Source: Comamonadaceae bacterium UBA2237
GTDB lineage: Bacteria; Pseudomonadota; Gammaproteobacteria; Burkholderiales; Burkholderiaceae_C
Assembly (NCBI GenBank): GCA_002347905.1
Contig: DDYJ01000037.1
Coordinates: forward strand, 4,574 to 13,135
DNA: 8,562 bases
Direction: 5' to 3'
The translations under genes and the position numbers were made by a program. Numbering within the stretch: position 1 is the first letter of the stretch; each line of letters begins with the position of its first letter. The notes under the pieces were generated by a model that saw only the letters and a list, made by a program, of their open reading frames with translations, was not told where the DNA came from and did not search any database. Positions 1 through 6,680 of this stretch are shown here, in pieces.

Positions 1-373
1 CCTGTCCAGCATGCACAGACTGCCCCACGTCGGCATTGAGTTTGACCACGCGTCCTGCAAAAGCGGGGTAGATCCGCTCGGTTCTTTCTTCATTCCAAAC
101 TAGGCGCGCCGGCAATTCAATTGCTACGCTGTTCGCTACTAGCGCGGGCGCTGTAGCCAATAGTGCGAGCTGAGGATGGCCCGCAGGAAACCGGAGTTGC
201 TCCCCTTGGATGATGGGTGGTGGTGCTATCGGATGGCTCGTAGGCTCTTGCCCAGTCAGGCTGATATAGAGCGCAACAAGTGCAGCAGTTCCAACGACGG
301 CGCTATAGCGCTTCAAGGGCGTACGCCAGATGTCTAAAAGAGATTCTTGGAGGGCTTGTGTATTCAAGGGCAT
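1..373 (-). CDS. RND efflux periplasmic adaptor subunit (HlyD/CzcB-like), partial, C-terminus beyond left edge
   Basis: This is the membrane fusion protein of a tripartite efflux pump, which would link an inner-membrane RND pump to the outer-membrane channel encoded just upstream. The reading frame opens with ATG at 373 and runs without a stop to the window edge (124 codons plus one base). A basic N-terminus is followed by one hydrophobic segment (about residues 24–40, SAVVGTAALVALYISL), a membrane anchor or uncleaved signal. A proline-rich linker follows (PIAPPPII). At about 101–124 is a biotinyl-lipoyl-like half-motif, FAGRVVKLNADVGQSVHAGQ, typical of HlyD-family adaptors. The preceding ARLVWNEERTERIYPAF resembles CzcB-like heavy-metal adaptors. 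The channel gene's stop lies six bases upstream in the same frame, with no clear Shine-Dalgarno, which suggests translational coupling. Substrate cannot be read from this fragment. The family call is firm; heavy-metal efflux is inferred. Confidence 0.82.
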   Translation of the reverse strand, partial: MPLNTQALQESLLDIWRTPLKRYSAVVGTAALVALYISLTGQEPTSHPIAPPPIIQGEQLRFPAGHPQLALLATAPALVANSVAIELPARLVWNEERTERIYPAFAGRVVKLNADVGQSVHAGQ

Positions 374-379
374 AGATAT

Positions 380-1690
380 TTAGCGGATATTGCTCACAAC
401 AGGGTTGGTGCGCAAACGCCATGCCTCGTGGGCTTTGGCATAGTCGGCGCGGGTAAAGGCGGCTTCGATCAATGTCGCGCGCAGGGTGCGACGAGCGTCA
501 AGCAAATCTGTTAGTGACGATGCGCCTAAGGTGAACGCGCGCTCGGCTTGTTCAGCCACTTTGCGCGCACGGGGCAAGATGTCTTGTTCATATAGCGTTT
601 CGCGCTCTAGTGCGGCAGAGAACTCTTCTAGCAAGCGTTGCAAATCGGCGCTAGCTTCCAATTTGGTTTTCTCAAAAAGTGTTTGCGCTTGCGCAAGTTG
701 GGCTTGCGCACGACCAATTTCACCCTCAAAACCATAGGCCCAAATCAGCGGCAGCGACAAGCGCAACTCCAACATGCGGTTGGAGACGCGGGGGTCGTGG
801 TCTAGGCTGCTGCCGAGTGTGACGTCTGCTTTTTTTTGTGCTTGTGCAAGTTCTAAGGCTGCGCTGGCGGCTGTCACGCGTTCACGCGCTGCGACTACAT
901 CTGCGCGCTGGTCCACCCAGGCTTGCAATACGCCTTGGCTCGGGGATTGCACTTGAATGCTGGGCCAATCTGTAGCGACCGTCCAAGTGCTTAAGTTGAC
1001 CGACAGCTTGGTGAGTTGTTGCAACAACAATACAGCACGTTGTTGGTCGAGTTGTGCGCTACGAGCATCGGCTTGGGCGCGTTGTGCTTCTATTTCGAGA
1101 CGGGCAGTATCTTGAGCGGATAGATCGCCTGCTTTGAGTCGAAGCCGTGCGCTTTTTGACAACTGCAAGGCGCTTTGAGAAAGCACTTGCATTGCTTGGT
1201 TGCGCTCGCGAGCTGCCAACAAATCAAAGTAGGCGGCGGCAGCGGCGATTTGTTGCATTACCAACATGTCTTGTAAATCTGCGCCAGCCGCAAGTGCCTG
1301 TTGTTTGGCGCTTTGGGTGCGCAGGCCACGCTTGTTGCCGCGCTCCCATGTCCAGTCGATGCCGCCTGATTTATCAATGTTCTTTTGCCCAAAAGCGCCA
1401 GCACCGATGCCTTGGTTGCCATTGACGCCTTTGTCCAAATACATTTGGGATGTTTTGGCCGTGAAGATGGGAAACGGCGCGCGGTCCGCTGAGACCACAT
1501 CGGCTTGCGCGGCGGCTAGGCTTTGTTGCGCAATCGAAACATCAAAGTTTTGGCGTGCTGCTTCTAACACTTGGGCCAAACCCAAAGTTTGGGCATGCAC
1601 TTGTGTGCCTAATGCGCCTCCCAATATCGCAATTAATAGCGACCACATCACAAGTAGCCGGCGCGAGGAAGAGAACTGTCGTATGCTCAT
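380..1690 (-). CDS. TolC-family outer membrane efflux channel (CzcC-like)
   Basis: This is the outer-membrane channel of an RND-type tripartite efflux system, expected to form a trimer with long periplasmic helices. It is 436 residues, near the usual CzcC size. The start at 1690 is chosen because it begins a signal peptide: basic MSIRQFSSSRR, a hydrophobic core (about 12–28), and a likely cleavage after VHA at residue 33. The open frame continues upstream into the divergent regulator gene, but that extension is not signal-like. The mature part has two alanine- and glutamine-rich coiled-coil halves, as expected for two OEP repeats. The stretch SLPLIWAYGFEGEIGRAQAQ matches the conserved second-repeat strand and helix of CzcC-like channels. 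The adaptor gene follows after six bases, so the two form an operon. An 8-base A run on the sense strand (T at 830–837) could be prone to slippage. Channel type is confident; substrate is unknown. Confidence 0.88.
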   Translation of the reverse strand: MSIRQFSSSRRLLVMWSLLIAILGGALGTQVHAQTLGLAQVLEAARQNFDVSIAQQSLAAAQADVVSADRAPFPIFTAKTSQMYLDKGVNGNQGIGAGAFGQKNIDKSGGIDWTWERGNKRGLRTQSAKQQALAAGADLQDMLVMQQIAAAAAYFDLLAARERNQAMQVLSQSALQLSKSARLRLKAGDLSAQDTARLEIEAQRAQADARSAQLDQQRAVLLLQQLTKLSVNLSTWTVATDWPSIQVQSPSQGVLQAWVDQRADVVAARERVTAASAALELAQAQKKADVTLGSSLDHDPRVSNRMLELRLSLPLIWAYGFEGEIGRAQAQLAQAQTLFEKTKLEASADLQRLLEEFSAALERETLYEQDILPRARKVAEQAERAFTLGASSLTDLLDARRTLRATLIEAAFTRADYAKAHEAWRLRTNPVVSNIR

Positions 1691-1752
1691 ACCGCGTTTA
1701 TCGCACCCTATGGCTGACCAATCCCTGACTTGGTACGTGAAATACATACCCC
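1691..1752. promoter_or_regulatory. Divergent intergenic region between efflux operon and two-component genes
   Basis: This 62-base gap must carry or abut the start signals of both the efflux operon (minus) and the regulator pair (plus). No strong sigma-70 promoter is seen on either strand. A weak plus-strand candidate is CTGACC (1714–1719) with TGAAAT (1738–1743), 18 bases apart, four of six matches each. It would put the transcript start only a few bases before the regulator ATG. No Shine-Dalgarno precedes either start. The region's regulatory role follows from the gene layout; the boxes are tentative. Confidence 0.5.
1717..1750. repeat. Two short overlapping inverted repeats, candidate operator for the adjacent response regulator
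   Basis: A perfect inverted repeat, ACCAA (1717–1721) and TTGGT (1730–1734) with an 8-base spacer, overlaps a second, imperfect one: GGTACGT (1732–1738) and ACATACC (1744–1750) with a 5-base spacer and six of seven pairs matching. They fill most of the gap just before the regulator start codon, where an autoregulatory site would be expected. Short repeats arise by chance, and no binding consensus was recognised, so this is only a candidate. Confidence 0.3.
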
Positions 1753-2451
1753 ATGAGAATTTTGCTGATAGAAGACGACGCGGTCTTGCAAGCGGTGATG
1801 TTGCGTAGCTTGACCGACGCAGGCCATCGTGTGGATGCCGCCAGCCACTTAGAGGAGGCCTCTCATTTTTGGCAAGTGCAACCCTACGACGTGGTCTTGC
1901 TCGATTTGAATTTGCCATTCAATGGACAAGCCACGGCAGCGCAAGGCAGTGGCCTGACCCTGTTGCGCGCCGCGCGCAGTCGTGGGGACCGAACGCCTGT
2001 CTTGGTGTTGACCGCGCGCAATCGCACCGATGAGCGCATCGCGGGGTTGGATGCTGGTGCCGACGATTATTTAGGCAAGCCGTTCGATTTGGCAGAGATT
2101 GAAGCTAGGCTTCGCGCATTGGCACGCCGAGCGATGGGTGCAGACGATGTGGTGCAAGTTGGGCGCCTTATCTTGCAACGCAAGAACCGCAGAATATTGG
2201 TGGAAGAGCAAGACTTGGCTTTGCCCGCACGTGAATTTGAAGTTCTTTGGGAGTTGATGTCGCCCCCTGGCAGAACGGTTAGCAAACGCGAACTCTCGGA
2301 TAAGCTCTCTACGTTTGACGATGCCCTTGCTGATAACGCACTAGAAGCCTTTATCTCTCGCTTGCGCAAAAAGCTCAGTGATAGCGGGGCGACGATTCGC
2401 ACATTGCGCGGCATCGGATATTTGTTAGAAGAATCGAAAAACACAGCATGA
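1753..2451 (+). CDS. OmpR/PhoB-family response regulator (TctD/QseB-like)
   Basis: This is a DNA-binding response regulator, 232 residues, that would be phosphorylated by the kinase encoded next to it. The receiver domain (about 1–118) has the acidic pair D8/D9, the phospho-acceptor D51 in VVLLDLNLP, the switch residues T87 and Y106, and K109 in the GKPF motif, so it looks fully active. The loop after D51 (FNGQATAAQGSG) is several residues longer than in typical OmpR proteins. A winged-helix DNA-binding domain spans about 130–228 and ends with RTLRGIGYLL. The ATG at 1753 starts the canonical MRILLIEDD strand, so the start is firm even though no Shine-Dalgarno precedes it. The stop overlaps the kinase start by four bases (ATGA). 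Divergence from the efflux operon suggests it controls that operon; this is inferred. Confidence 0.92.
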   Translation: MRILLIEDDAVLQAVMLRSLTDAGHRVDAASHLEEASHFWQVQPYDVVLLDLNLPFNGQATAAQGSGLTLLRAARSRGDRTPVLVLTARNRTDERIAGLDAGADDYLGKPFDLAEIEARLRALARRAMGADDVVQVGRLILQRKNRRILVEEQDLALPAREFEVLWELMSPPGRTVSKRELSDKLSTFDDALADNALEAFISRLRKKLSDSGATIRTLRGIGYLLEESKNTA

Positions 2452-3842
2452 GCCTTGCACACGAACCTCAAAAACCGTCATTGCGTAACCGGCTGTTGCG
2501 TCATGTCTTGTTGCCTTTAGCGCTGACATGGTTGTTGGGTTCTTCCTTGGTCGTTGCTGTGGCAGCGTACTTCACGCAGCAAGCGTTCGATCGTTCTTTG
2601 TTGGATGATGCCTATTTGGTAGCAAGCCATGTGCGGGGCAATCCGGACTTAGGGGAGTTGGAGCTAAGTCTGTCTACGCAAGAGATGCGCACGGTTTTGT
2701 TTGACCAAAGCGAGGCTTTGTTTTTTGCGGTGCTGCGTCCCGATGGCTCTTTGTTGGCTGGGCATCCGGGCTTGCATGCAGACCCGTTGGGAGAGAGCAG
2801 GGGCCCGACCTTCCAGTCACTCGACTATCAAAACCGTAGCTTGCGTCGCGTCACGGTGCACAGGCATCAGCCTGCCGAGTTTTATGTGGTGATGGCGCAA
2901 ACCACCACGAGCCGCGACCGCTTGATTCAACGTCTATTGGTTTTTTCGATTGCGCCCCAAATTCTTTTGCTGATTTTTTTGGCGACTTGGTTGCAACGCG
3001 CGATTGAAGAAGATTTAGAGCCCCTGTCTGCATTAGAAAAAGGCTTGGGCCAACGCGACGCGCGCGACCTTACCCCTGTGCCGGTGTCGGCGAGTACCCG
3101 CGATATCCAGCGGCTAGGCCAAGCCATCAACGCATTGCTCGGGCGCATCGCAGATAGCGTACGTGCGCAACGTGAGTTCTCTGGCAACGTTGCGCATGAG
3201 TTGCGTACACCGCTTGCTGGTATTCGGGCGTTGGCTGACTATGGTTTGGGCCAGAACGAGCCACGTGTATGGAGAGAACAACTAGAAGGCATTGCCCAAA
3301 GCCAAGAACGCGCGAGCCATTTGGTTGACCAGCTACTGGCCCTGGCCTTGGCCGACGAAGCGCAGCAAACCTTGGAGCAAAAACCCATTGCGCTAGACCA
3401 ATTGGTGCGTGAGTCGGTCTTGCGATTCTTGCCACGCGCAGATGCGGAGGGTGTAGACCTTGGTGCCAATAACGCGGAACTTGCCAGCACCGTATTGGGC
3501 AATGGCGCGTTGGTAGAAGGTATCTTGAATAATTTGTTAGATAACGCTTTGCGATATGGCCGCGCCCAAGATGGGCCTAGCCGAATTACCGTTTCGCTAA
3601 AAGACAACCCGCAATCTGTTGTGTTGTCGGTTTATGACAACGGGCCCGGTGTTACAAAAGCACAGTTGCAAAAACTCTCTAAGCGCTGGATGCAAGGCGC
3701 TGCGGGTGAGGCCTTGAGAGAAGGCTCGGGTCTTGGTTTGGCAATTGTGAAAGCCTATGTCAACTTGATGGGTGCTAGGTTGCATGTAGATAGCGAGGTG
3801 CCGCATGGCTTGCGCGTGAGTGTGACCTTCTCTAAACCCTAG
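2448..3842 (+). CDS. Sensor histidine kinase with TctE-like N-terminus
   Basis: This is a membrane sensor kinase of 464 residues, partner of the response regulator just upstream. Two transmembrane helices (about 19–42 and 163–181) flank a periplasmic domain of about 120 residues. The N-terminal pattern, with LRNRLLRHVLLPLAL followed by AFDRSLLDDAYLVASHV, is that of the 2CSK_N sensor domain of TctE-type kinases. A HAMP-like linker follows (about 182–235). The phospho-acceptor is H250 in the H-box NVAHELRTPLAG. The ATP-binding domain has the N-box NNLLDNALRYG (N361–N366), the G1 box DNGPGV (D397) and the G2 box GSGLGLAIV (from G426), so all catalytic motifs are present. The periplasmic domain holds five histidines (in ASHV, AGHPGLH and VHRH) and no cysteine. 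A metal or small-molecule signal is possible but unproven. TctE itself responds to tricarboxylates, so ligand cannot be assumed. Confidence 0.92.
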   Translation: MSLAHEPQKPSLRNRLLRHVLLPLALTWLLGSSLVVAVAAYFTQQAFDRSLLDDAYLVASHVRGNPDLGELELSLSTQEMRTVLFDQSEALFFAVLRPDGSLLAGHPGLHADPLGESRGPTFQSLDYQNRSLRRVTVHRHQPAEFYVVMAQTTTSRDRLIQRLLVFSIAPQILLLIFLATWLQRAIEEDLEPLSALEKGLGQRDARDLTPVPVSASTRDIQRLGQAINALLGRIADSVRAQREFSGNVAHELRTPLAGIRALADYGLGQNEPRVWREQLEGIAQSQERASHLVDQLLALALADEAQQTLEQKPIALDQLVRESVLRFLPRADAEGVDLGANNAELASTVLGNGALVEGILNNLLDNALRYGRAQDGPSRITVSLKDNPQSVVLSVYDNGPGVTKAQLQKLSKRWMQGAAGEALREGSGLGLAIVKAYVNLMGARLHVDSEVPHGLRVSVTFSKP

Positions 3843-3874
3843 CAAAAAAAGCGTCCCGCTAGTAAAATCGCGGG
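3839..3874 (+). promoter_or_regulatory. Possible mnmG promoter with overlapping hairpins
   Basis: The region just after the kinase stop holds TAAAAT (3863–3868), a good -10 box. Its context, followed at once by CGCGGG, resembles start regions I associate with betaproteobacterial genes. No convincing -35 lies 16–18 bases upstream. Two short stems overlap here: CTAGC (3839–3843) with GCTAG (3858–3862), and CCCGC (3855–3859) with GCGGG (3870–3874). They share bases and cannot form together. No T tract follows on the plus strand, so this is not a convincing terminator for the kinase gene. Confidence 0.35.
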
Positions 3875-3914
3875 TTGCTCGGCAGGCCGGCATATTTTAG
3901 GCCCTTGCGCCCAA

Positions 3915-3921
3915 AAGGTGG
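3915..3921 (+). promoter_or_regulatory. Ribosome binding site deciding the mnmG start
   Basis: AAGGTGG lies four bases before ATG 3926, a strong Shine-Dalgarno. It supports starting MnmG at 3926 rather than at the in-frame upstream ATG at 3875, which would add 17 residues with no family similarity. Confidence 0.75.
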
Positions 3922-3925
3922 ATTT

Positions 3926-5956
3926 ATGTTGTACCCCAAAACGTTTGATGTCATCGTGGTCGGTGGCGGCCATGCCGGCACCGAAGCGGCGTTGGCTGCG
4001 GCACGCATGGGAAGCAATACTTTATTACTCACTCACAATATTGAAACCCTGGGCCAAATGAGTTGCAACCCCTCGATAGGCGGTATCGGCAAAGGCCATT
4101 TGGTGAAAGAGGTCGACGCTATGGGCGGCGCTATGGCCTTGGCCACAGACAAGGGCGGCATCCAGTTTCGTATTTTGAACAGCTCCAAAGGGCCGGCCGT
4201 GCGCGCTACCCGCGCCCAAGCCGACCGTGTTTTGTACAAAGCAGCTATTCGGCATATGTTGGAAAACCAGCCTAATTTATGGCTGTTTCAACAGTCGGTT
4301 GAAGACTTGGTGGTCGAAGGCGATAGGGTGGTAGGTGCTGTCACTCAGGCGGGTATTCAGTTTCGTTCGACGACGGTGGTCCTGACGGCTGGCACTTTTT
4401 TAGATGGCAAGATCCATGTTGGATTGAGCCATTTCGCTGCGGGACGTGCGGGTGACCCGCCTGCGGTTGGTTTGTCTGCACGCCTTAAAGAATTGAAGTT
4501 GCCGCAGGGACGCCTCAAAACCGGAACGCCTCCCAGAATTGATGGCCGTACGATCGACTTCAGCCAGTGCTTAGAACAACCTGGAGACGGCATGCCTGGG
4601 GGGATGTCCGCTGATATGCCGGTCTTTAGTTATATGGGAAGCGCAGACATGCATCCCCAGCAAGTGCCTTGCTGGATTACCCACACCAATGAACGCACCC
4701 ACGACATCATCCGCTCGGGCTTTGACCGCAGCCCCATGTTCACCGGCAAGATTGAAGGCGTTGGCCCGCGTTATTGCCCGAGTGTGGAAGACAAAATCAA
4801 CCGTTTTGCCGACAAGACCAGCCACCAAATATTTCTAGAACCCGAGGGCCTCACCACCCACGAGTACTACCCCAATGGCATCTCTACTAGCTTGCCGTTT
4901 GATATCCAATACGACTTAGTGCGATCGATGAAGGGGCTGGAGAACGCCCATATTGTTCGCCCAGGCTATGCCATCGAGTACGACTACTTTGACCCGCGCG
5001 AACTCAAGCGCAGTTTTGAGACGCGCTCGATTGGCGGCTTGTTCTTTGCTGGGCAAATCAACGGAACCACAGGCTATGAAGAGGCGGCGGCCCAAGGCTT
5101 GTTCGCCGGAATTAATGCGGCGCTTCAATGCCGCCAAAGAAATGGGCTGGCAAACGATATGGGCGGCGCTTGGACGCCTGGCCGAGACATCGCCTATTTG
5201 GGCGTGTTGGTAGATGACCTCACCACCAAGGGCGTGACCGAGCCCTACCGCATGTTCACCAGCCGCGCCGAGTTCCGCTTGCAGCTCAGAGAAGACAATG
5301 CTGATATGCGCTTGACCGATTTGGGCCGCCAAATGGGTTTGGTGGATGACGCCCGCTGGAATGCCTTTAGCTACAAGCGCGACGCTGTTTCACGTGAAAC
5401 AGAGCGCCTGAAGTCTATTTGGATCAGCCCCAAAAACCTGGCGGCCAGCGAAGCCGTTCGCCTTTTAGGTAAACCACTAGAACATGAGCACAATCTGGCC
5501 GACTTGTTGCGCCGTCCAGAGGTAACGTATGCCAGCCTGATGACGTTGGATGGTGGCAAATACCAAAGCCCCGATCTAATTTTTGGGGTGGGCCACAAGG
5601 ACGAGGCGCCTGTTTCACGTGAAACAGCCCAAGCCATTGTCGAGCAGATTGAGATCTCAGCCAAGTACGCGGGTTACATCGGCCGTCAGCAAGAAGAAGT
5701 CTTGCGCGCCGCCCATTACGAAAACCTTAAGCTCCCTCAAGACTTGGATTACAACCAAGTCTCTGCTCTGTCTATTGAGGTGCGTCAGCGCCTGAATCGC
5801 CAGCGCCCAGAAACCTTGGGTCAGGCTTCGCGCATGACGGGCATCACGCCGGCGGCTGTCTCTTTGTTGCTGGTGCATTTGCGCCGCGCCCGTTACAAAG
5901 GGTTTGGCAACGAAGTCGCCGCCGCAGAAACTACCAGCGACGCACTGGCTTCTTAG
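3926..5956 (+). CDS. mnmG: tRNA uridine-5-carboxymethylaminomethyl(34) synthesis enzyme MnmG (GidA)
   Basis: With MnmE, MnmG makes the 5-carboxymethylaminomethyl group on the wobble uridine (U34) of certain tRNAs, using FAD, NADH, a folate one-carbon donor and glycine; it acts in the cytosol. The protein is 676 residues, slightly longer than the usual 630–650. The N-terminal FAD-binding fold has GGGHAG (13–18) after the VIVV strand. The family signature [20 protein letters not shown] begins at C47. Further conserved blocks are [23 protein letters not shown] and RYCPSVEDK, whose C284 corresponds to the second conserved cysteine. [17 protein letters not shown] and [14 protein letters not shown] follow, and the C-terminal MnmE- and tRNA-binding helices are intact. 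Two parS sites lie inside the gene and encode V488–T492 and V563–T567, both VSRET. rsmG begins one base after the stop, so the two are translationally coupled. Confidence 0.97.
   Translation: MLYPKTFDVIVVGGGHAGTEAALAAARMGSNTLLLTHNIETLGQMSCNPSIGGIGKGHLVKEVDAMGGAMALATDKGGIQFRILNSSKGPAVRATRAQADRVLYKAAIRHMLENQPNLWLFQQSVEDLVVEGDRVVGAVTQAGIQFRSTTVVLTAGTFLDGKIHVGLSHFAAGRAGDPPAVGLSARLKELKLPQGRLKTGTPPRIDGRTIDFSQCLEQPGDGMPGGMSADMPVFSYMGSADMHPQQVPCWITHTNERTHDIIRSGFDRSPMFTGKIEGVGPRYCPSVEDKINRFADKTSHQIFLEPEGLTTHEYYPNGISTSLPFDIQYDLVRSMKGLENAHIVRPGYAIEYDYFDPRELKRSFETRSIGGLFFAGQINGTTGYEEAAAQGLFAGINAALQCRQRNGLANDMGGAWTPGRDIAYLGVLVDDLTTKGVTEPYRMFTSRAEFRLQLREDNADMRLTDLGRQMGLVDDARWNAFSYKRDAVSRETERLKSIWISPKNLAASEAVRLLGKPLEHEHNLADLLRRPEVTYASLMTLDGGKYQSPDLIFGVGHKDEAPVSRETAQAIVEQIEISAKYAGYIGRQQEEVLRAAHYENLKLPQDLDYNQVSALSIEVRQRLNRQRPETLGQASRMTGITPAAVSLLLVHLRRARYKGFGNEVAAAETTSDALAS
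5386..5401. other. parS centromere site 1 (perfect, within mnmG)
   Basis: The 16-bp sequence TGTTTCACGTGAAACA matches the ParB-binding parS consensus exactly and is a perfect palindrome. It extends one base on each side to 18 bp (5385–5402). ParB loads at such sites and spreads as a CTP-dependent clamp to build the partition complex. parA and parB lie 2–3 kb downstream. In the mnmG frame the site encodes part of A-VSRET. Confidence 0.93.
5611..5626. other. parS centromere site 2 (perfect, within mnmG)
   Basis: This is a second exact copy of TGTTTCACGTGAAACA, again the core of an 18-bp perfect palindrome (5610–5627), 225 bp (75 codons) after site 1. It sits in the same reading phase and so encodes VSRET again, though the surrounding protein and DNA sequences are unrelated. 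Sequence identity is therefore confined to the ParB-binding element. Confidence 0.93.
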
Positions 5957-5957
5957 T

Positions 5958-6650
5958 ATGCATAAGCTGTCCTTGCCTTTGCGCCAAGGCTTGGACGGAC
6001 TGGGGCTGTCCCTAGACGAGCGCCAGCAAAACCAACTCCTGAGCTACGTGGATTTAATGGGCAAATGGACCCGCGTCTATAACCTGACGGCGGTAAGGGA
6101 TCCACAAGAAATGCTGACCCATCATTTGCTCGACAGCTTATCGGTCGTTATGCCCTTGAGGCGCCAACTAAAGGCGATGCAAGCAGAGCACTCAGGCAAT
6201 TCACAGGGCGGCGATCAACACCTGGTGGCGCCTAGGCCAGTTACTTTGTTAGACGTTGGAAGTGGCGCAGGCCTTCCTGGCGTAGTGATCGCTATTACTT
6301 GCCCCGAAGTCCGAGTGACCTGCCTTGACGCAGTCGCCAAAAAAGTAGCCTTTATCCAGCAAGCGGCCTCCGCATTCAAGCTCTCTAATCTGACCGGGCG
6401 CCATGCGCGCATCGAAGCCGTCACGGACCGCTTTGACATCATTTCTTCCCGCGCTTTTGCCTCGCTGGCAGACTTTGTGAACGGCTCTTGTCAGGCGCTT
6501 GCAAGTGGAGGCGTCTGGATGGCGATGAAGGGCAAGCGACCGGAGGATGAGATGGCGGCCCTGCCCGACCTAGCAAAAGTGTTTCACGTGGAACAGTTAC
6601 AAGTGCCTGGTCTTGACGCCCAAAGATGCCTCGTCTGGATGCGGGGTTAA
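5958..6650 (+). CDS. rsmG: 16S rRNA (guanine(527)-N7)-methyltransferase RsmG (GidB)
   Basis: RsmG transfers a methyl group from S-adenosylmethionine to N7 of G527 in 16S rRNA, in the 530 loop of the small subunit; loss is known to give low-level streptomycin resistance. The protein is 230 residues, versus about 207 in E. coli. The N-terminus has the family stretch KWTRVYNLTAVRDPQEML followed by HHLLDSLSVV. The methyltransferase fold starts with the SAM-binding motif LLDVGSGAGLPG (D99). SSRAFASL and the C-terminal LQVPGLDAQRCLVWM are also typical. The extra length is mostly a hydrophilic insert between the N-terminal helices and the SAM motif (about residues 72–95, with HSGNSQGGDQH). The ATG at 5958 is one base after the mnmG stop; the frame is open upstream inside mnmG, but the family N-terminus begins here. 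A parS variant near the 3' end encodes V208–Q213. Confidence 0.96.
   Translation: MHKLSLPLRQGLDGLGLSLDERQQNQLLSYVDLMGKWTRVYNLTAVRDPQEMLTHHLLDSLSVVMPLRRQLKAMQAEHSGNSQGGDQHLVAPRPVTLLDVGSGAGLPGVVIAITCPEVRVTCLDAVAKKVAFIQQAASAFKLSNLTGRHARIEAVTDRFDIISSRAFASLADFVNGSCQALASGGVWMAMKGKRPEDEMAALPDLAKVFHVEQLQVPGLDAQRCLVWMRG
6580..6595. other. parS-like site 3 (one-mismatch variant, within rsmG)
   Basis: TGTTTCACGTGGAACA differs from the perfect site at one position. Read on the other strand it is TGTTCCACGTGAAACA, which fits the degenerate consensus TGTTNCACGTGAAACA known from Bacillus subtilis. It is used in a different reading phase from sites 1 and 2 and encodes V-F-H-V-E-Q of RsmG. It lies 969 bp after site 2 and 760 bp before parA. 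Confidence 0.82.
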
Positions 6651-6680
6651 ACTTCTTCCTCTTTTCGTTTCGGGGATTTC

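Noticed and set aside
1734..1743. TACGTGAAAT in the divergent gap as a fourth parS site
   Set aside because: Only the half-site ACGTGAAA matches; the other half lacks the needed bases, so ParB binding is not supported.
1266..1808. Plus-strand open frame of 180 codons opposite the channel gene
   Set aside because: It is antisense to a gene with a clear signal peptide and family motifs, has no ribosome binding site, and looks like an arbitrary composition.
1690..1918. Extended N-terminus for the outer-membrane channel starting inside the regulator gene
   Set aside because: The extension of 76 residues is arginine-rich and not signal-like, while the start at 1690 begins a proper signal peptide.
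2224..2235. CACGTGAA within the response-regulator gene as parS
   Set aside because: The core CACGTGAA is present, but the left arm TGTTT and the right-end ACA are missing.
3844..3874. Rho-independent terminator reading on the minus strand (CCCGC stem, then a T7 run)
   Set aside because: No minus-strand gene ends nearby, the stem is only five pairs, and four bases separate it from the T run.
4916..5332. Minus-strand open frame of 138 codons inside mnmG
   Set aside because: It is a shadow of the conserved mnmG frame with no recognisable domain.
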